A DNA stretch of 64,000 nucleotides, from positions 88,362 to 152,361 of the forward strand of contig CAVUGU010000022.1 of the NCBI GenBank assembly GCA_963741055.1, written 5' to 3'. The stretch comes from Bog-756 sp963741055 (GTDB taxonomy: Bacteria > Actinomycetota > Acidimicrobiia > Acidimicrobiales > RAAP-2). The notes under the pieces are model-generated. The model was not told the origin of the DNA. It worked only from the letters and a program-made list of their open reading frames with translations, and ran no database searches. This document shows, piece after piece, positions 19,351-27,850 of this stretch (the stretch's first letter is position 1; every line of letters starts with the position of its first letter). The position numbers and the translations under genes were made by a program.

Positions 19351-19379
19351 CCGCTCGCCTGAGCGGCTCCGGCGAGCGG
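19351..19379 (+). promoter_or_regulatory. Hairpin between rplU and rpmA
   Basis: CCGCTCGCC (19351-19359) and GGCGAGCGG (19371-19379) are perfect inverted repeats around an 11-base loop, directly after the rplU stop. There is no T-run, so it is not an obvious terminator; an RNA-processing or partial attenuation signal is possible. Further GAGCGGCTGAGC copies follow to about 19404. Confidence 0.5.
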
Positions 19380-19438
19380 CTGAGCGAGGGGAGCGGCTGA
19401 GCCGAGCGACCAACGAACGAGAACAAGGAGCAGTCGGC

Positions 19439-19690
19439 ATGTCCAAGACCAAGGGCGGAGGCTCGACCCGAAACGGGCGGGACTCGACCGCTCAGCGCCT
19501 CGGGGTCAAGCAGTTCGGCGGGACCACCGTCCGCGCCGGTGCGATCCTCGTGCGTCAGCGCGGCACCAAGTTCCACCCGGGCGCGAACGTCGGCCGGGGC
19601 GGTGACGACACGCTCTTCGCCCTCGCCGACGGCACCGTGCGGTTCACCAGTCGCAAGGGGCGGAAGCTGGTCGACGTCGTCGCCGATTGA
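19439..19690 (+). CDS. rpmA: 50S ribosomal protein L27
   Basis: Large-subunit protein near the peptidyl transferase centre, 83 residues. MSKTKGGGSTRNGRDSTAQR and KQFGGTTVRAGAILVRQRGT are diagnostic. It begins at ATG 19439 with AAGGAG eight bases upstream. The N terminus reads SKTKGGG rather than the more usual AHKKGGGS. No Firmicute-type cleavable extension is present. Confidence 0.97.
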   Translation: MSKTKGGGSTRNGRDSTAQRLGVKQFGGTTVRAGAILVRQRGTKFHPGANVGRGGDDTLFALADGTVRFTSRKGRKLVDVVAD

Positions 19691-19710
19691 TCGTCGGCGG
19701 ATCCTCATCG

Positions 19711-20455
19711 ATGCCGACCCGGACCCTCGTGTTCGAGGGGTGCGTCAACTTCCGTGATCTCGGGGGGTACCGGACTCGTGACGGTCGCCAGATCGGCTGG
19801 CGGCGTCTGTTCCGGGCGGACGGGCTGAACCGGCTCTCCGACTCCGATCGTTCGCTGCTCACCGAGCTCGGGCTCGCCACCGTCATCGACCTGCGGACGG
19901 TCGACGAGGCGGAGCAGCGGGGACGTTTTCCGGTCGACGAGGTCCCGGTGCGTTACGTCGACCTGCCACTCACCGATGTGCTGCCCTCACCCGAGGAGCT
20001 GCCCGACTGGGGCGAGGCCTCCTACGTGGCCTCCCGCTACGGGCGGATGGTCGAAGAGGGCGGGCCGGTCCTCACCCAGGCGATCGAGATCCTCGCCGCG
20101 GCGGGATCGCTGCCGGCGGTGGTCCACTGCAGCGCGGGCAAGGACCGGACCGGGGTGCTCTCGGCGTTGGTGCTCGCCTTCCTCGACGTGCCCGACGAGA
20201 CGATCGTCGAGGACTACGCGCTCGAGTGCGGCCGCGATGGACCGCCTCCTCGAACGACTGAAGGCCGAGTACCCCGATTCGGTCGAAGAAGTGGAGAAGT
20301 TTGCGCCGGCCATCCTCCACGTGGTGCCCGAGACCATGGAGGAGTTCCTCGAGTCGATCCGCACCGTCTACGGGAGCTACGAGAGTCTCGCTGCGGCACT
20401 CGGGGTGACCGAGGCGATCGCGCAGCTCCGCGGGAACCTTCTCGTCGCGGCCTGA
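19711..20455 (+). CDS. Tyrosine/serine protein phosphatase family protein (one-base frameshift)
   Basis: Member of the DSP-like tyrosine phosphatase family that begins with the N-terminal signature CVNFRDLGGY. The catalytic P-loop is VVHCSAGKDRTGVLSAL, with the nucleophilic Cys and Arg of HCxxGKxRT. The frame breaks near 20224. Removing one G from CTCGAGTGCGG continues as SAAAMDRLLERLKAEYP and ends at 20455 in the helical C-terminal region. Physiological substrate unknown; related proteins act on phosphotyrosine or phosphoinositides. It sits between rpmA and obgE, an insertion in an otherwise conserved order. Confidence 0.85.
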
Positions 20456-20558
20456 GCCCGTTCGGGTCACGGCCTAGCGGCGTCGACGCCTCCCAACCCG
20501 AACAGCCGTGCACCCGGCGCGGCCCCAGGTGGAAACGGGCCGGGAGCGGTCGCGTCGG

Positions 20559-20571
20559 TAGGATCGCAGCC
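20559..20571 (+). promoter_or_regulatory. Leaderless -10 element of obgE
   Basis: TAGGAT at 20559-20564 is followed by seven bases and the ATG at 20572, with no Shine-Dalgarno. It marks a separate transcription start for obgE-proB. Confidence 0.55.
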
Positions 20572-21873
20572 ATGTCCGGCTTCGTCGACGAGGCCCAGGT
20601 GCACGTGAAAGCCGGCAACGGCGGTGCAGGCGCGGTTTCGTTCCGGCGAGAGGCCCACGTGAGCCGCGGCGGCCCCGACGGCGGCGACGGAGGGAATGGC
20701 GGGTCGGTGTGGCTGGTCGCGACCACCAACCAATCGTCGCTGCTCGGCTTTCGCGATCATCCGCACCGGCGTGGGGGCGACGGCACCCACGGGGGCGGGA
20801 AGAAGCGGCACGGCGCGCGCGGTGCGGACCTCGAGGTGCCCGTCCCGGTCGGGACCCGCGCTCGGCGCGCGGACGGGACACTGCTCGCGGATCTGGCCCG
20901 TTCCGGCGACCGCTGGCTCGCCGGGGAGGGTGGTCGTGGCGGGAGGGGCAACGCGCGGTTCTTGAACAATCGGCGGCGCGCACCGTCCTTCGCGGAACAG
21001 GGCGAGCGCGGCCACGAGGAGTGGTACGACCTCGAGCTGGCCCTGGTGGCCGACGTCGCGCTCATCGGTTTCCCGAACGTGGGGAAGAGCACCCTGATCT
21101 CGCGCATCTCGGCCGCACGCCCGGCGGTCGCCGACTACCCCTTCACTACGCTCGAACCCCATCTCGGCGTGGTGCGATTCGACGACTCCGATTTCACCGT
21201 GGCCGACATCCCCGGGCTGGTCGAGGGCGCGGCCTCCGGCAAGGGACTCGGGCACCGTTTCCTCCGCCACATCACCCGCGCCCGGGTGCTCACCGTCCTC
21301 CTCGACCTCGGACCCGCGGCGCCCTCGCCGCCCGCGGATCAGCTCCGGGTGCTCCTCGACGAGCTCTCTCGCTATCGGCCCGAGCTCCTCGAACGGCCGC
21401 GCCTCGTCATCGGCTCGAAGGCCGATCTCGCCCCGGCGGGCGAGCGCGCCGCCGGCGTCGCGCTCGACCTCGTGCTTTCGTCGGCGACCGGGCTCGGCAT
21501 CGACCAGCTCGTCCGGCGGCTCGCCGCGCTGGTCGACGAGACGCGAGCCCGCGAGCCGGCCGTCGCCGCCGACGCGATCGTGGTCCACCACCGTCCGCTT
21601 CCCGAGGGCTTCGAGGTGGAGCGGACCGGTGAGGCCTCTTTCGTCGTGACCGGGAAGTCCGCGGAGCGAGCCGTGGCGCTCAACGACGTCACGACCGACG
21701 AAGCGGCGGCGGTCGTCCAGGCGCGGCTGCGTCGCATCGGTGTCGACCGAGCGCTCGCCCGCGCCGGCGCTCGCGACGGTGACCTGGTGCAGATCGGTGA
21801 GCTGGCCTTCGAGTGGTACCCCGACCAGGTGGCCGTCGGCGAGAGCCCGCCCCGCAGGCGCCGGCGCCGGTGA
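20572..21873 (+). CDS. obgE: Obg family GTPase
   Basis: Essential GTPase linked to 50S assembly and stress control. 433 residues in three parts: a glycine-rich Obg fold (VKAGNGGAGAVSFRREAHV), the G domain with G1 GFPNVGKST, G2 YPFTT, G3 DIPGL and a G4 variant GSKADL, then a C-terminal OCT-like domain from about residue 350 ending in a basic PRRRRRR tail. The GTG of proB overlaps its stop (GTGA). Confidence 0.96.
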   Translation: MSGFVDEAQVHVKAGNGGAGAVSFRREAHVSRGGPDGGDGGNGGSVWLVATTNQSSLLGFRDHPHRRGGDGTHGGGKKRHGARGADLEVPVPVGTRARRADGTLLADLARSGDRWLAGEGGRGGRGNARFLNNRRRAPSFAEQGERGHEEWYDLELALVADVALIGFPNVGKSTLISRISAARPAVADYPFTTLEPHLGVVRFDDSDFTVADIPGLVEGAASGKGLGHRFLRHITRARVLTVLLDLGPAAPSPPADQLRVLLDELSRYRPELLERPRLVIGSKADLAPAGERAAGVALDLVLSSATGLGIDQLVRRLAALVDETRAREPAVAADAIVVHHRPLPEGFEVERTGEASFVVTGKSAERAVALNDVTTDEAAAVVQARLRRIGVDRALARAGARDGDLVQIGELAFEWYPDQVAVGESPPRRRRRR

Positions 21874-22998
21874 CCGCCACCGAGGCGGGTCCCGACCGCT
21901 CCGGTCGGACGCTCGTGGTCAAGGTCGGCTCGTCGTCGGTCACCACCCCGTCCGGTGGTGTGGACGAGGCCGCGCATCGAGAAGGTGGCGTCCGAGGTGG
22001 CCGGGCTGCGCGCCCGGGGCGAGCGGGTGGTGGTGGTCAGCTCCGGCGCGATCGCGGCAGGTTGGTCGGCGCTCGCGCCCGAACGCCCACGGACCGCCGA
22101 TCTCGCCACCCTCCAGGCAGTCGCCGCCGTCGGTCAGCACCGGCTGATGCAGGTTTGGAGCGACGCGTTCGGCCGCCGGGGACTCGCGGCCGGGCAGGTC
22201 TTGCTCGCGCCGCTCGATTTCGTGCACCGCAGTCAGTACCTGCACGCGAGAGGGACCCTCGGCCGATTGATGGAGCTCGGGGTGGTGCCGGTGGTGAACG
22301 AGAACGACGCGATCGCCGACGAGGAGATCCGCTTCGGTGACAACGACCGTCTCGCCGCACTGGTCGCGCACCTCGTCCGTGCCGACCTACTGGTGCTCCT
22401 GACCGACACCGCCGGTCTGCTCACCGAGGACCCGGGGCGCTCGGCGACGGGGTCGCTCATCGAGGAGGTGGTCGAGATCGACCACGAGCTCGAGCGGATC
22501 GCCGGAGGCCCGGGTACCGCGATCGGCAGCGGCGGCATGGGTTCGAAGCTCGCGGCCGCCAAGATCGCGGTCTGGTCGGGGATCGAAGCCGTCATCGCCG
22601 ACGCCGCGCGGCCCGGCGTGCTCGACGAGGTGTTGCAGGCGGCGCCGGGTGTCGGGACCCGGTTCCGTCCCCGCGATCGACGCCTGCCGGCGCGAAAACT
22701 CTGGATCGCGTTCGCGATCGGCTCGTCGGGGATCATCGAGGTGGACGAGGGGGCGCGCCATGCGCTGATCGTCGGAGGGCGTTCGCTCCTCCCGGCGGGG
22801 GTGGTGTCGACGACCGGCGAGTACGCGATCGACGATGCGGTCGAGATCGCGGGTCCCGGCGGGAAGATCTTCGCCAAGGGCCTGGTGCGGCATCCCGCGG
22901 CGGTGGTCGCGACCTGGGCGGGTCACCGATCCGAACAGCTGCCCGACGACCTGCCGCCAGTGGTCGTCCACCGCGACGACATGGTGGTCCTCGGCTGA
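21870..22998 (+). CDS. proB: Glutamate 5-kinase (one-base frameshift)
   Basis: First enzyme of proline synthesis, phosphorylating glutamate. The N terminus LVVKVGSSSVTTPSGGVDEA reads from GTG 21870. The frame shifts at about 21972, where one base too many in GAGGCCGCGC must be removed to give ARIEKVASEVAGLRARG. The kinase domain then continues (VVVSSGAIAAGW, VPVVNENDAIADEEI, FGDNDRLAALVA) and a C-terminal PUA domain follows (from about residue 280, GIIEVDEGARHAL). Overlaps obgE and belongs with downstream proA, although 340 bp separate them. Confidence 0.93.
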
Positions 22999-23038
22999 AC
23001 TCGGGGCGCCTCCAGCCGGCGCGGTCGCTTCAGTGCCG

Positions 23039-23095
23039 ACTCGCCGGAGGGGTGCGGAGTCTCCCGAGGGGTGCGGACTCGCCGGAGGGGTGCCG
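23039..23095. repeat. Three 19-bp direct repeats
   Basis: Units at 23039-23057, 23058-23076 and 23077-23095 share the core GAGGGGTGC. The first and third differ at a single position; the middle unit has diverged at the left end (AGTCTCCC in place of ACTCGCCG). Non-coding tandem array just after proB. Confidence 0.75.
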
Positions 23096-23140
23096 AGCAG
23101 TCTGCCGGGGGAAGGTTGTCTCCGGAGTGACGACATCGAC

Positions 23141-23158
23141 ATACATCACGTGATGTAT
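23141..23158. promoter_or_regulatory. 18-bp perfect palindrome, operator candidate
   Basis: ATACATCACGTGATGTAT is perfectly self-complementary and sits in an AT-rich patch of an otherwise GC-rich gap. Perfect dyads of this size usually bind dimeric regulators (TetR, GntR or antitoxin type). No adjacent regulator gene is present, so the cognate protein is unknown. Confidence 0.55.
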
Positions 23159-23326
23159 AAGCACCGAAGATAGATACTGGGTGGCCTCCCTCTGCCCAGC
23201 CCGTCTGCTCCGTCTGACTTGTCGCTCTGACGTGTCGCTCCGGCCCTCTCCCCTGACCGTGTCGGCTCCGGCGTTTGACCCGCGCCACCCGGCCCGGGCC
23301 CGCCTCGCTCCGAATTCCGCGCCCAC

Positions 23327-23338
23327 TACGCTGGAACG
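23327..23338 (+). promoter_or_regulatory. Leaderless -10 element of proA
   Basis: TACGCT at 23327-23332 plus six bases precedes the GTG start at 23339. No Shine-Dalgarno. Confidence 0.5.
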
Positions 23339-24596
23339 GTGCCGACCAGCCCCACATCCGCCTTGACGGAGCTCGCCCGTCGCGCCAAGGAGGCGAGCAG
23401 GAGCCTGGCGGCCGCGCCCGCCGGCGCTCGGGTGGACGCCCTGCAGCGGGCGGCCGACCTCCTCGAGGAGCGGAGCGCCGAGATCCTCTCGGCGAACGCT
23501 GCGGACCTCGAGCGAGCCGAGGGAGTCCGACGCCGACGCCACCTCACTCGACCGGCTCCGCTTGGACACGGCCCGGGTGGCCTCGATGGCTGCCGGTCTC
23601 CGGGCGGTGGCCGGCCTGCCCGACCCGGTCGGCGAGGTGGTCGACGGGTGGGTGCGCCCCGACGGGCTCCGCGTCGAGCGGGTCCGGGTCCCCCTCGGCG
23701 TGATCGGGATCATCTACGAGAACCGGCCGAACGTCACGAGCGATGCGGCGGGACTCTGCCTCAAGTCGGGCAACGCGGTCCTGCTCCGCGGTTCGTCGTC
23801 CGCGCTCGCTTCGAACCAGGTGATCGCCGAGGCGATGCGGGACGGCCTCGAAAAGGCGGGACTCCCGGTCGGTGCAGTCGGGCTCGTCGAGGACACCTCC
23901 CGTGAGTCGGCCATCGCGTTCATGCAGCTCGACGGGTTCATCGACTGCCTCATCCCGCGCGGCGGACCTGACCTGGTCGCGACGGTGAAGGAGCACGCGA
24001 CCGTCCCCTACGTGCTCGACGGCGCGGGCAACTGCCACGTCTACGTCGACGCGGGGGCCGACCTCGACATGGCGGAGGCCATCGTGGTCAACGCCAAGAC
24101 CCAGCGGCCCGGAGTCTGCAACGCGGCGGAGACCCTTCTCGTGCACCGGGCGGTCGCCGACGACTTCGTGCCGCGGGTGGCGGCCGCCTTGGAGGGGGTC
24201 GAGCTGGTCGGCGACGCGAGCGCGCAGGCTCTCGATCCGGGGATCGGGCAGGCGAGCGAGGAGGACTTCGCGACCGAGTTCCTCGCGATGAAGCTCTCGG
24301 TCGCGGTGGTCGACGATCTGGACGCCGCGATGGCCCACATCGCCCGTTTCTCCTCGGGTCACTCCGAGGCGATCGTGACCACCCACCTTTCGAGTGCCAC
24401 CCGCTTCGTGAACGAGGTCGATGCGGCTGCGGTGGTGGTCAACGCGTCGACGCGGTTGGTCGACGGAGAAGCGCTCGGTCTCGGTGCCGAAATCGGAATC
24501 TCGACCCAGAAGCTGCACGCCCGGGGGCCGATGGGGGTACGCGAGCTCACCTCGGTCAAGTTCGTGCTCACCGGCGACGGGCAGGTGCGCACGTGA
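23339..24596 (+). CDS. proA: Gamma-glutamyl phosphate reductase (one-base frameshift)
   Basis: Second enzyme of proline synthesis; NADPH-dependent reduction of glutamyl phosphate to the semialdehyde. Reading starts at GTG 23339. A run of three G at 23521-23523 needs one base removed, joining ADLERAE to ESDADATSLDRLRLDT. The remainder is canonical: GVIGIIYENRPNVTSDA, KSGNAVLLRGSS, and the catalytic cysteine in RPGVCNAAETLL. The C terminus is MGVRELTSVKFVLTGDGQ. Its stop overlaps the next start as GTGA. Confidence 0.94.
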
Positions 24597-25537
24597 GCGC
24601 GCCCGACGGAAACCAAGACGCGGTGACCCGATCCGAGCAGATCACCTCGGGCTACCCGGTCGCCGACATTCCCCGGTTCGGTTCGATCGACGAGGTGCGC
24701 GACGGGCTCGCCGGGGTCGACTATCTGGCCGACGACGGCATCGCCGGGGTGGTGTTCCTGGCCGATCGGCTGGCCAAGCCGGTCCTCGTCGAAGGGCCTG
24801 CCGGCACCGGCAAGACCGAGCTGGCCAAGTCGGTCGCCCGCCTGACCGACAGCCGGCTGATCCGCCTCCAGTGTTACGAGGGGCTCGACGAGTCGAAGGC
24901 GCTCTACGAGTGGAACTACAAGAAGCAGCTGCTGCGGATCCAGGCCGACTCGGACAGCTCGTGGCAGCAGCTCGAGGAGGACATCTTCGCCGAGGAGTTC
25001 CTCCTCACCCGCCCGTTGCTCGAAGCGATCCGCTCGACCGAACCGGTGGTGCTGCTCGTCGACGAGGTCGACCGGGTCGAACTCGAGACCGAGGCGCTGC
25101 TGCTCGAGATCCTCTCCGAGTACCAGGTGTCGATCCCCGAGCTCGGCACGGTGCGGGCCACTCGGATCCCGCTGGTGTTCCTCACCTCCAACAACACCCG
25201 CGAGCTCTCCGAGGCGCTGAAACGCCGTTGCCTCTACCTGCACATCGACTACCCCCAGCTCGACCGCGAGCGAGCGATCATCGAGACGCGGGTGCCCGGC
25301 ATCAGCCAGGCGCTCGCCGACCAGGTCGCGCGCATCGTCCGCTCGATCCGCACACTCGATCTGAAGAAGAACCCCTCGGTGTCCGAAACCATCGACTGGG
25401 CGCGCACCCTGGTGGTCCTCGGGGTGGAGTCGATCGACGCCGAGCGCGCCCGCGACACGCTGCACATCCTGTTGAAGTACCAGTCGGACATCGACAGGGC
25501 GGCGAAGGAGCTGGCGGGGCCCGAGCTCCCCGACTAG
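24593..25537 (+). CDS. MoxR-family AAA+ ATPase
   Basis: AAA+ chaperone-like ATPase, 314 residues. Walker A EGPAGTGKTELAKSVA is near residue 65, Walker B VVLLVDEVDRVE near 155, and the sensor region LVFLTSNNTRELSEALKRR follows. MoxR proteins act with VWA-domain partners to insert cofactors or remodel complexes; the adjacent VWA gene fits exactly. GTG 24593 overlaps the proA stop, so the pair is coupled to proline genes transcriptionally although the function is probably unrelated. Confidence 0.9.
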   Translation: MSAPDGNQDAVTRSEQITSGYPVADIPRFGSIDEVRDGLAGVDYLADDGIAGVVFLADRLAKPVLVEGPAGTGKTELAKSVARLTDSRLIRLQCYEGLDESKALYEWNYKKQLLRIQADSDSSWQQLEEDIFAEEFLLTRPLLEAIRSTEPVVLLVDEVDRVELETEALLLEILSEYQVSIPELGTVRATRIPLVFLTSNNTRELSEALKRRCLYLHIDYPQLDRERAIIETRVPGISQALADQVARIVRSIRTLDLKKNPSVSETIDWARTLVVLGVESIDAERARDTLHILLKYQSDIDRAAKELAGPELPD

Positions 25538-25547
25538 AGCGCCCGCA

Positions 25548-27035
25548 GTGCTCGATCTGCTGACCGGCTTCGTCACCGAGTTGCGCGCGGCCGGCATCCC
25601 GGTCTCGCTCACCGAACACCTCGACGCGGCGGAGGCCCTCCGGCACATCCCGCTCGAGGACCGCGAGGCGATCAAGTACACCCTCGGGGCGAGCCTGGTG
25701 AAGTCCTCGTCACACTGGCGCGCCTACGAGACGACCTTCGAGATCTACTTCTCGCTGCGCGGCCCCGAGTACCAGATCGAACAGGAGCCCGAGCAGCCGG
25801 CCGAGACGGAGGGAGCTCCGACCGAAGCCGGCGCCGGCGAACGACCCGGTGTCGGGCGGGGCGGACCGGAGGAGGGGATGACCGCCCAGGAGCTCGCCGA
25901 CCTGCTCTACAAGGCGTTGCTCGGCGGCAACGCCGCGATGGTCGCCGCGGTGGCCCGCCAGGCGGTGTCCCGCTACGCGGGCATGGAGGCCGGCCGCCCG
26001 GTCGGTGGCACCTATTACCTCTACCGGACGCTCCGCAACCTCGACCTCGACGCGGTGCTCGAACGCCTCCTCGGTGAGGCCCGGCAGTCCGCATCGGCCC
26101 TCGGCGAGGGCGGCGACAAAGAGGGCGGCGGCGCGGGCGCCCCTCCGGTGAGTCTCACCCCGCTCGAGGAGCGCCTGCTCCGCGACGAGTACCAGGCGCG
26201 CATCGAACAGCTCCGCCAGGAGATCGAGAACGAGATCCGCCGGCGCCTCGTCGCCGACCGCGGCAGCGAAGCCCTCGCCCGCTCGTTGCGAAAGCCCTTG
26301 CCCGAGGACGTCGACATGATGCACGCGACCCGCGAGGAGCTGGTCGCGATGCGCAAGTCCCTCCAGCCGTTGTCCCGAAAGCTCGCGGTCCGCCTCGCCC
26401 GCAAGCGCCGACACGGTCGCAAGGGACCCCTCGATTTCCGGTCGACCATGCGGCACTCCCTGTCGACCGGTGGCGTGCCGGTCGACCCGAAGTTCCGCTA
26501 CCCGCGCCCGTCGAAGCCCGAGATCGTGGTGATCGCCGACATCTCCGGTTCGGTGGCGTCGTTCGCCCGGTTCACCCTCCACCTGGTCCACGCCATCTCG
26601 ACCCAGTTCTCCAAGGTACGGAGCTTCGTGTTCATCGACGGGATCGACGAGGTGACCCGGTTCTTCGAAGGGGCCGACGATCCCTCGGACGCGGTCCACC
26701 GGATCAACACCGAGGCCGACGTGATCTGGGTCGACGGGCACTCCGACTACGGCCACGCGCTCACCGTGTTCTGGGAGCGCTGGGGCGAGGAGATGACCCC
26801 GAAGACGAGCGTGCTGCTTCTCGGGGACGCGCGCAACAACTACCACGCACCGCAGGCCTGGGTGGTCAAAGAGCTCCAGGCCCGCGCCCGCCACGTCTAC
26901 TGGCTCAACCCCGAGCCGCAGACCTACTGGGACTCGGGGGACTCGATCGTCGGGGAGTACGCGCGGCATTGTGACGCGGTGGTCGAGTGCCGCACGCTCC
27001 GTCAGCTCGAGCGATTCGTCGGGGAGCTCACGTGA
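25548..27035 (+). CDS. VWA domain-containing CoxE-like protein
   Basis: 495 residues. An N-terminal conserved region is followed by a charged linker (Glu/Gly-rich, residues about 80-110 and 185-205) and a helical region. The C-terminal von Willebrand A domain has the MIDAS motif DISGSVASFARF near residue 325, with later metal-site residues in GHSDYGHAL and LLLGDARNNY. CoxE-like partners of MoxR ATPases help mature metalloenzymes, but no obvious client (such as CO dehydrogenase) is nearby. It begins 10 bp after the ATPase and overlaps the next gene by 4 bases. Confidence 0.88.
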   Translation: MLDLLTGFVTELRAAGIPVSLTEHLDAAEALRHIPLEDREAIKYTLGASLVKSSSHWRAYETTFEIYFSLRGPEYQIEQEPEQPAETEGAPTEAGAGERPGVGRGGPEEGMTAQELADLLYKALLGGNAAMVAAVARQAVSRYAGMEAGRPVGGTYYLYRTLRNLDLDAVLERLLGEARQSASALGEGGDKEGGGAGAPPVSLTPLEERLLRDEYQARIEQLRQEIENEIRRRLVADRGSEALARSLRKPLPEDVDMMHATREELVAMRKSLQPLSRKLAVRLARKRRHGRKGPLDFRSTMRHSLSTGGVPVDPKFRYPRPSKPEIVVIADISGSVASFARFTLHLVHAISTQFSKVRSFVFIDGIDEVTRFFEGADDPSDAVHRINTEADVIWVDGHSDYGHALTVFWERWGEEMTPKTSVLLLGDARNNYHAPQAWVVKELQARARHVYWLNPEPQTYWDSGDSIVGEYARHCDAVVECRTLRQLERFVGELT

Positions 27036-27850
27036 ACGGCGCACCGGTGAGCGGGGCCGGCGCCGGTTTCGACGGACTGTCGGGGGCAACCCCTCCACCC
27101 TCCGAGGGCCGTCCGCCCGACGGGGTGCGGACCATCCCGCGCGAGGCGCCCGGCGCGACCCGGATCGTCCTCGTCCGCCACGGCGAGGCGGTCTGCAACG
27201 TCTCGGGAATCTGTGGAGGGCCGGCCGGATGTCGTGGGCTCACCGAGCTCGGGAGGGAGCAGGTGGCCATCCTTCACGACCGGCTCTGCGCGACGGGTGA
27301 GCTCCGCGGGGCGTCGGCCTTCTACGCCAGCGTCCTCCCGCGGGCGGTCGAGACCGCGACCGGCATCGCGGCCGCGTTGTCGAACGACGCCGGTGCCGTG
27401 CCCGCGCTCGTCACCGAGTGCGACCTCTGCGAGCTCCACCCCGGGGAGGCGGACGGCTTGTCGTGGGAGGAATTCACCGCGGCCTTCGGTGGACCGGACT
27501 GGGACAGCGATCCGTCACAACCCATCGCGCCGGGGGGCGAGAGCTGGACCGGGTTCGTCCGGCGGGTAGCGGCGATGCTCGACGTGCTCGCGGCGCGCCA
27601 TCCCGGCGAGCTGGTGGTCGTCGCGACCCACGCGGGGGTGGTCGAGGCGTCGCTCCTCGCCAAGGTGCCGGTCGACGGCGGGCTCGACGGCGCGCGCCTT
27701 CAACTGCGGACCGCACACACCTCACTCACCACCTGGGAGGCTTACGCAGGGAGGTGGCGCCTCCTCTCCTACAACGACGCTGCGCATCTGGTCGATCCGG
27801 CCCGTGGGTCGCGAGCACGCGACGAGCGACCGGCGGCTCAGCAGGCGTAG
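27032..27850 (+). CDS. Histidine phosphatase (phosphoglycerate mutase-like) family protein
   Basis: About 272 residues from GTG 27032, which overlaps the stop of the VWA gene. The RHG motif IVLVRHGEAVCN carries the phosphorylated histidine near residue 50. The second histidine is in VVATHAGVVEASLL. An unusual GGPAGCRGLTELGREQ loop and Cys residues follow the RHG. The first 40 residues are Gly/Pro-rich and not conserved. Substrate cannot be told; the family includes mutases, phosphatases and cobalamin or mycothiol pathway enzymes. Its 3' end overlaps the convergent glycosidase-like gene by 13 bp. Confidence 0.85.
   Translation: MNGAPVSGAGAGFDGLSGATPPPSEGRPPDGVRTIPREAPGATRIVLVRHGEAVCNVSGICGGPAGCRGLTELGREQVAILHDRLCATGELRGASAFYASVLPRAVETATGIAAALSNDAGAVPALVTECDLCELHPGEADGLSWEEFTAAFGGPDWDSDPSQPIAPGGESWTGFVRRVAAMLDVLAARHPGELVVVATHAGVVEASLLAKVPVDGGLDGARLQLRTAHTSLTTWEAYAGRWRLLSYNDAAHLVDPARGSRARDERPAAQQA

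Larger units (their letters stand above)
23000..23338. other. 340-bp intergenic region between proB and proA
   Basis: No convincing gene. It holds three 19-bp direct repeats (23039-23095), then a short AT-richer island at 23135-23180 with a perfect palindrome (23141-23158), then the proA -10 element at 23327. The AT-rich island contrasts with its surroundings. Confidence 0.7.
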
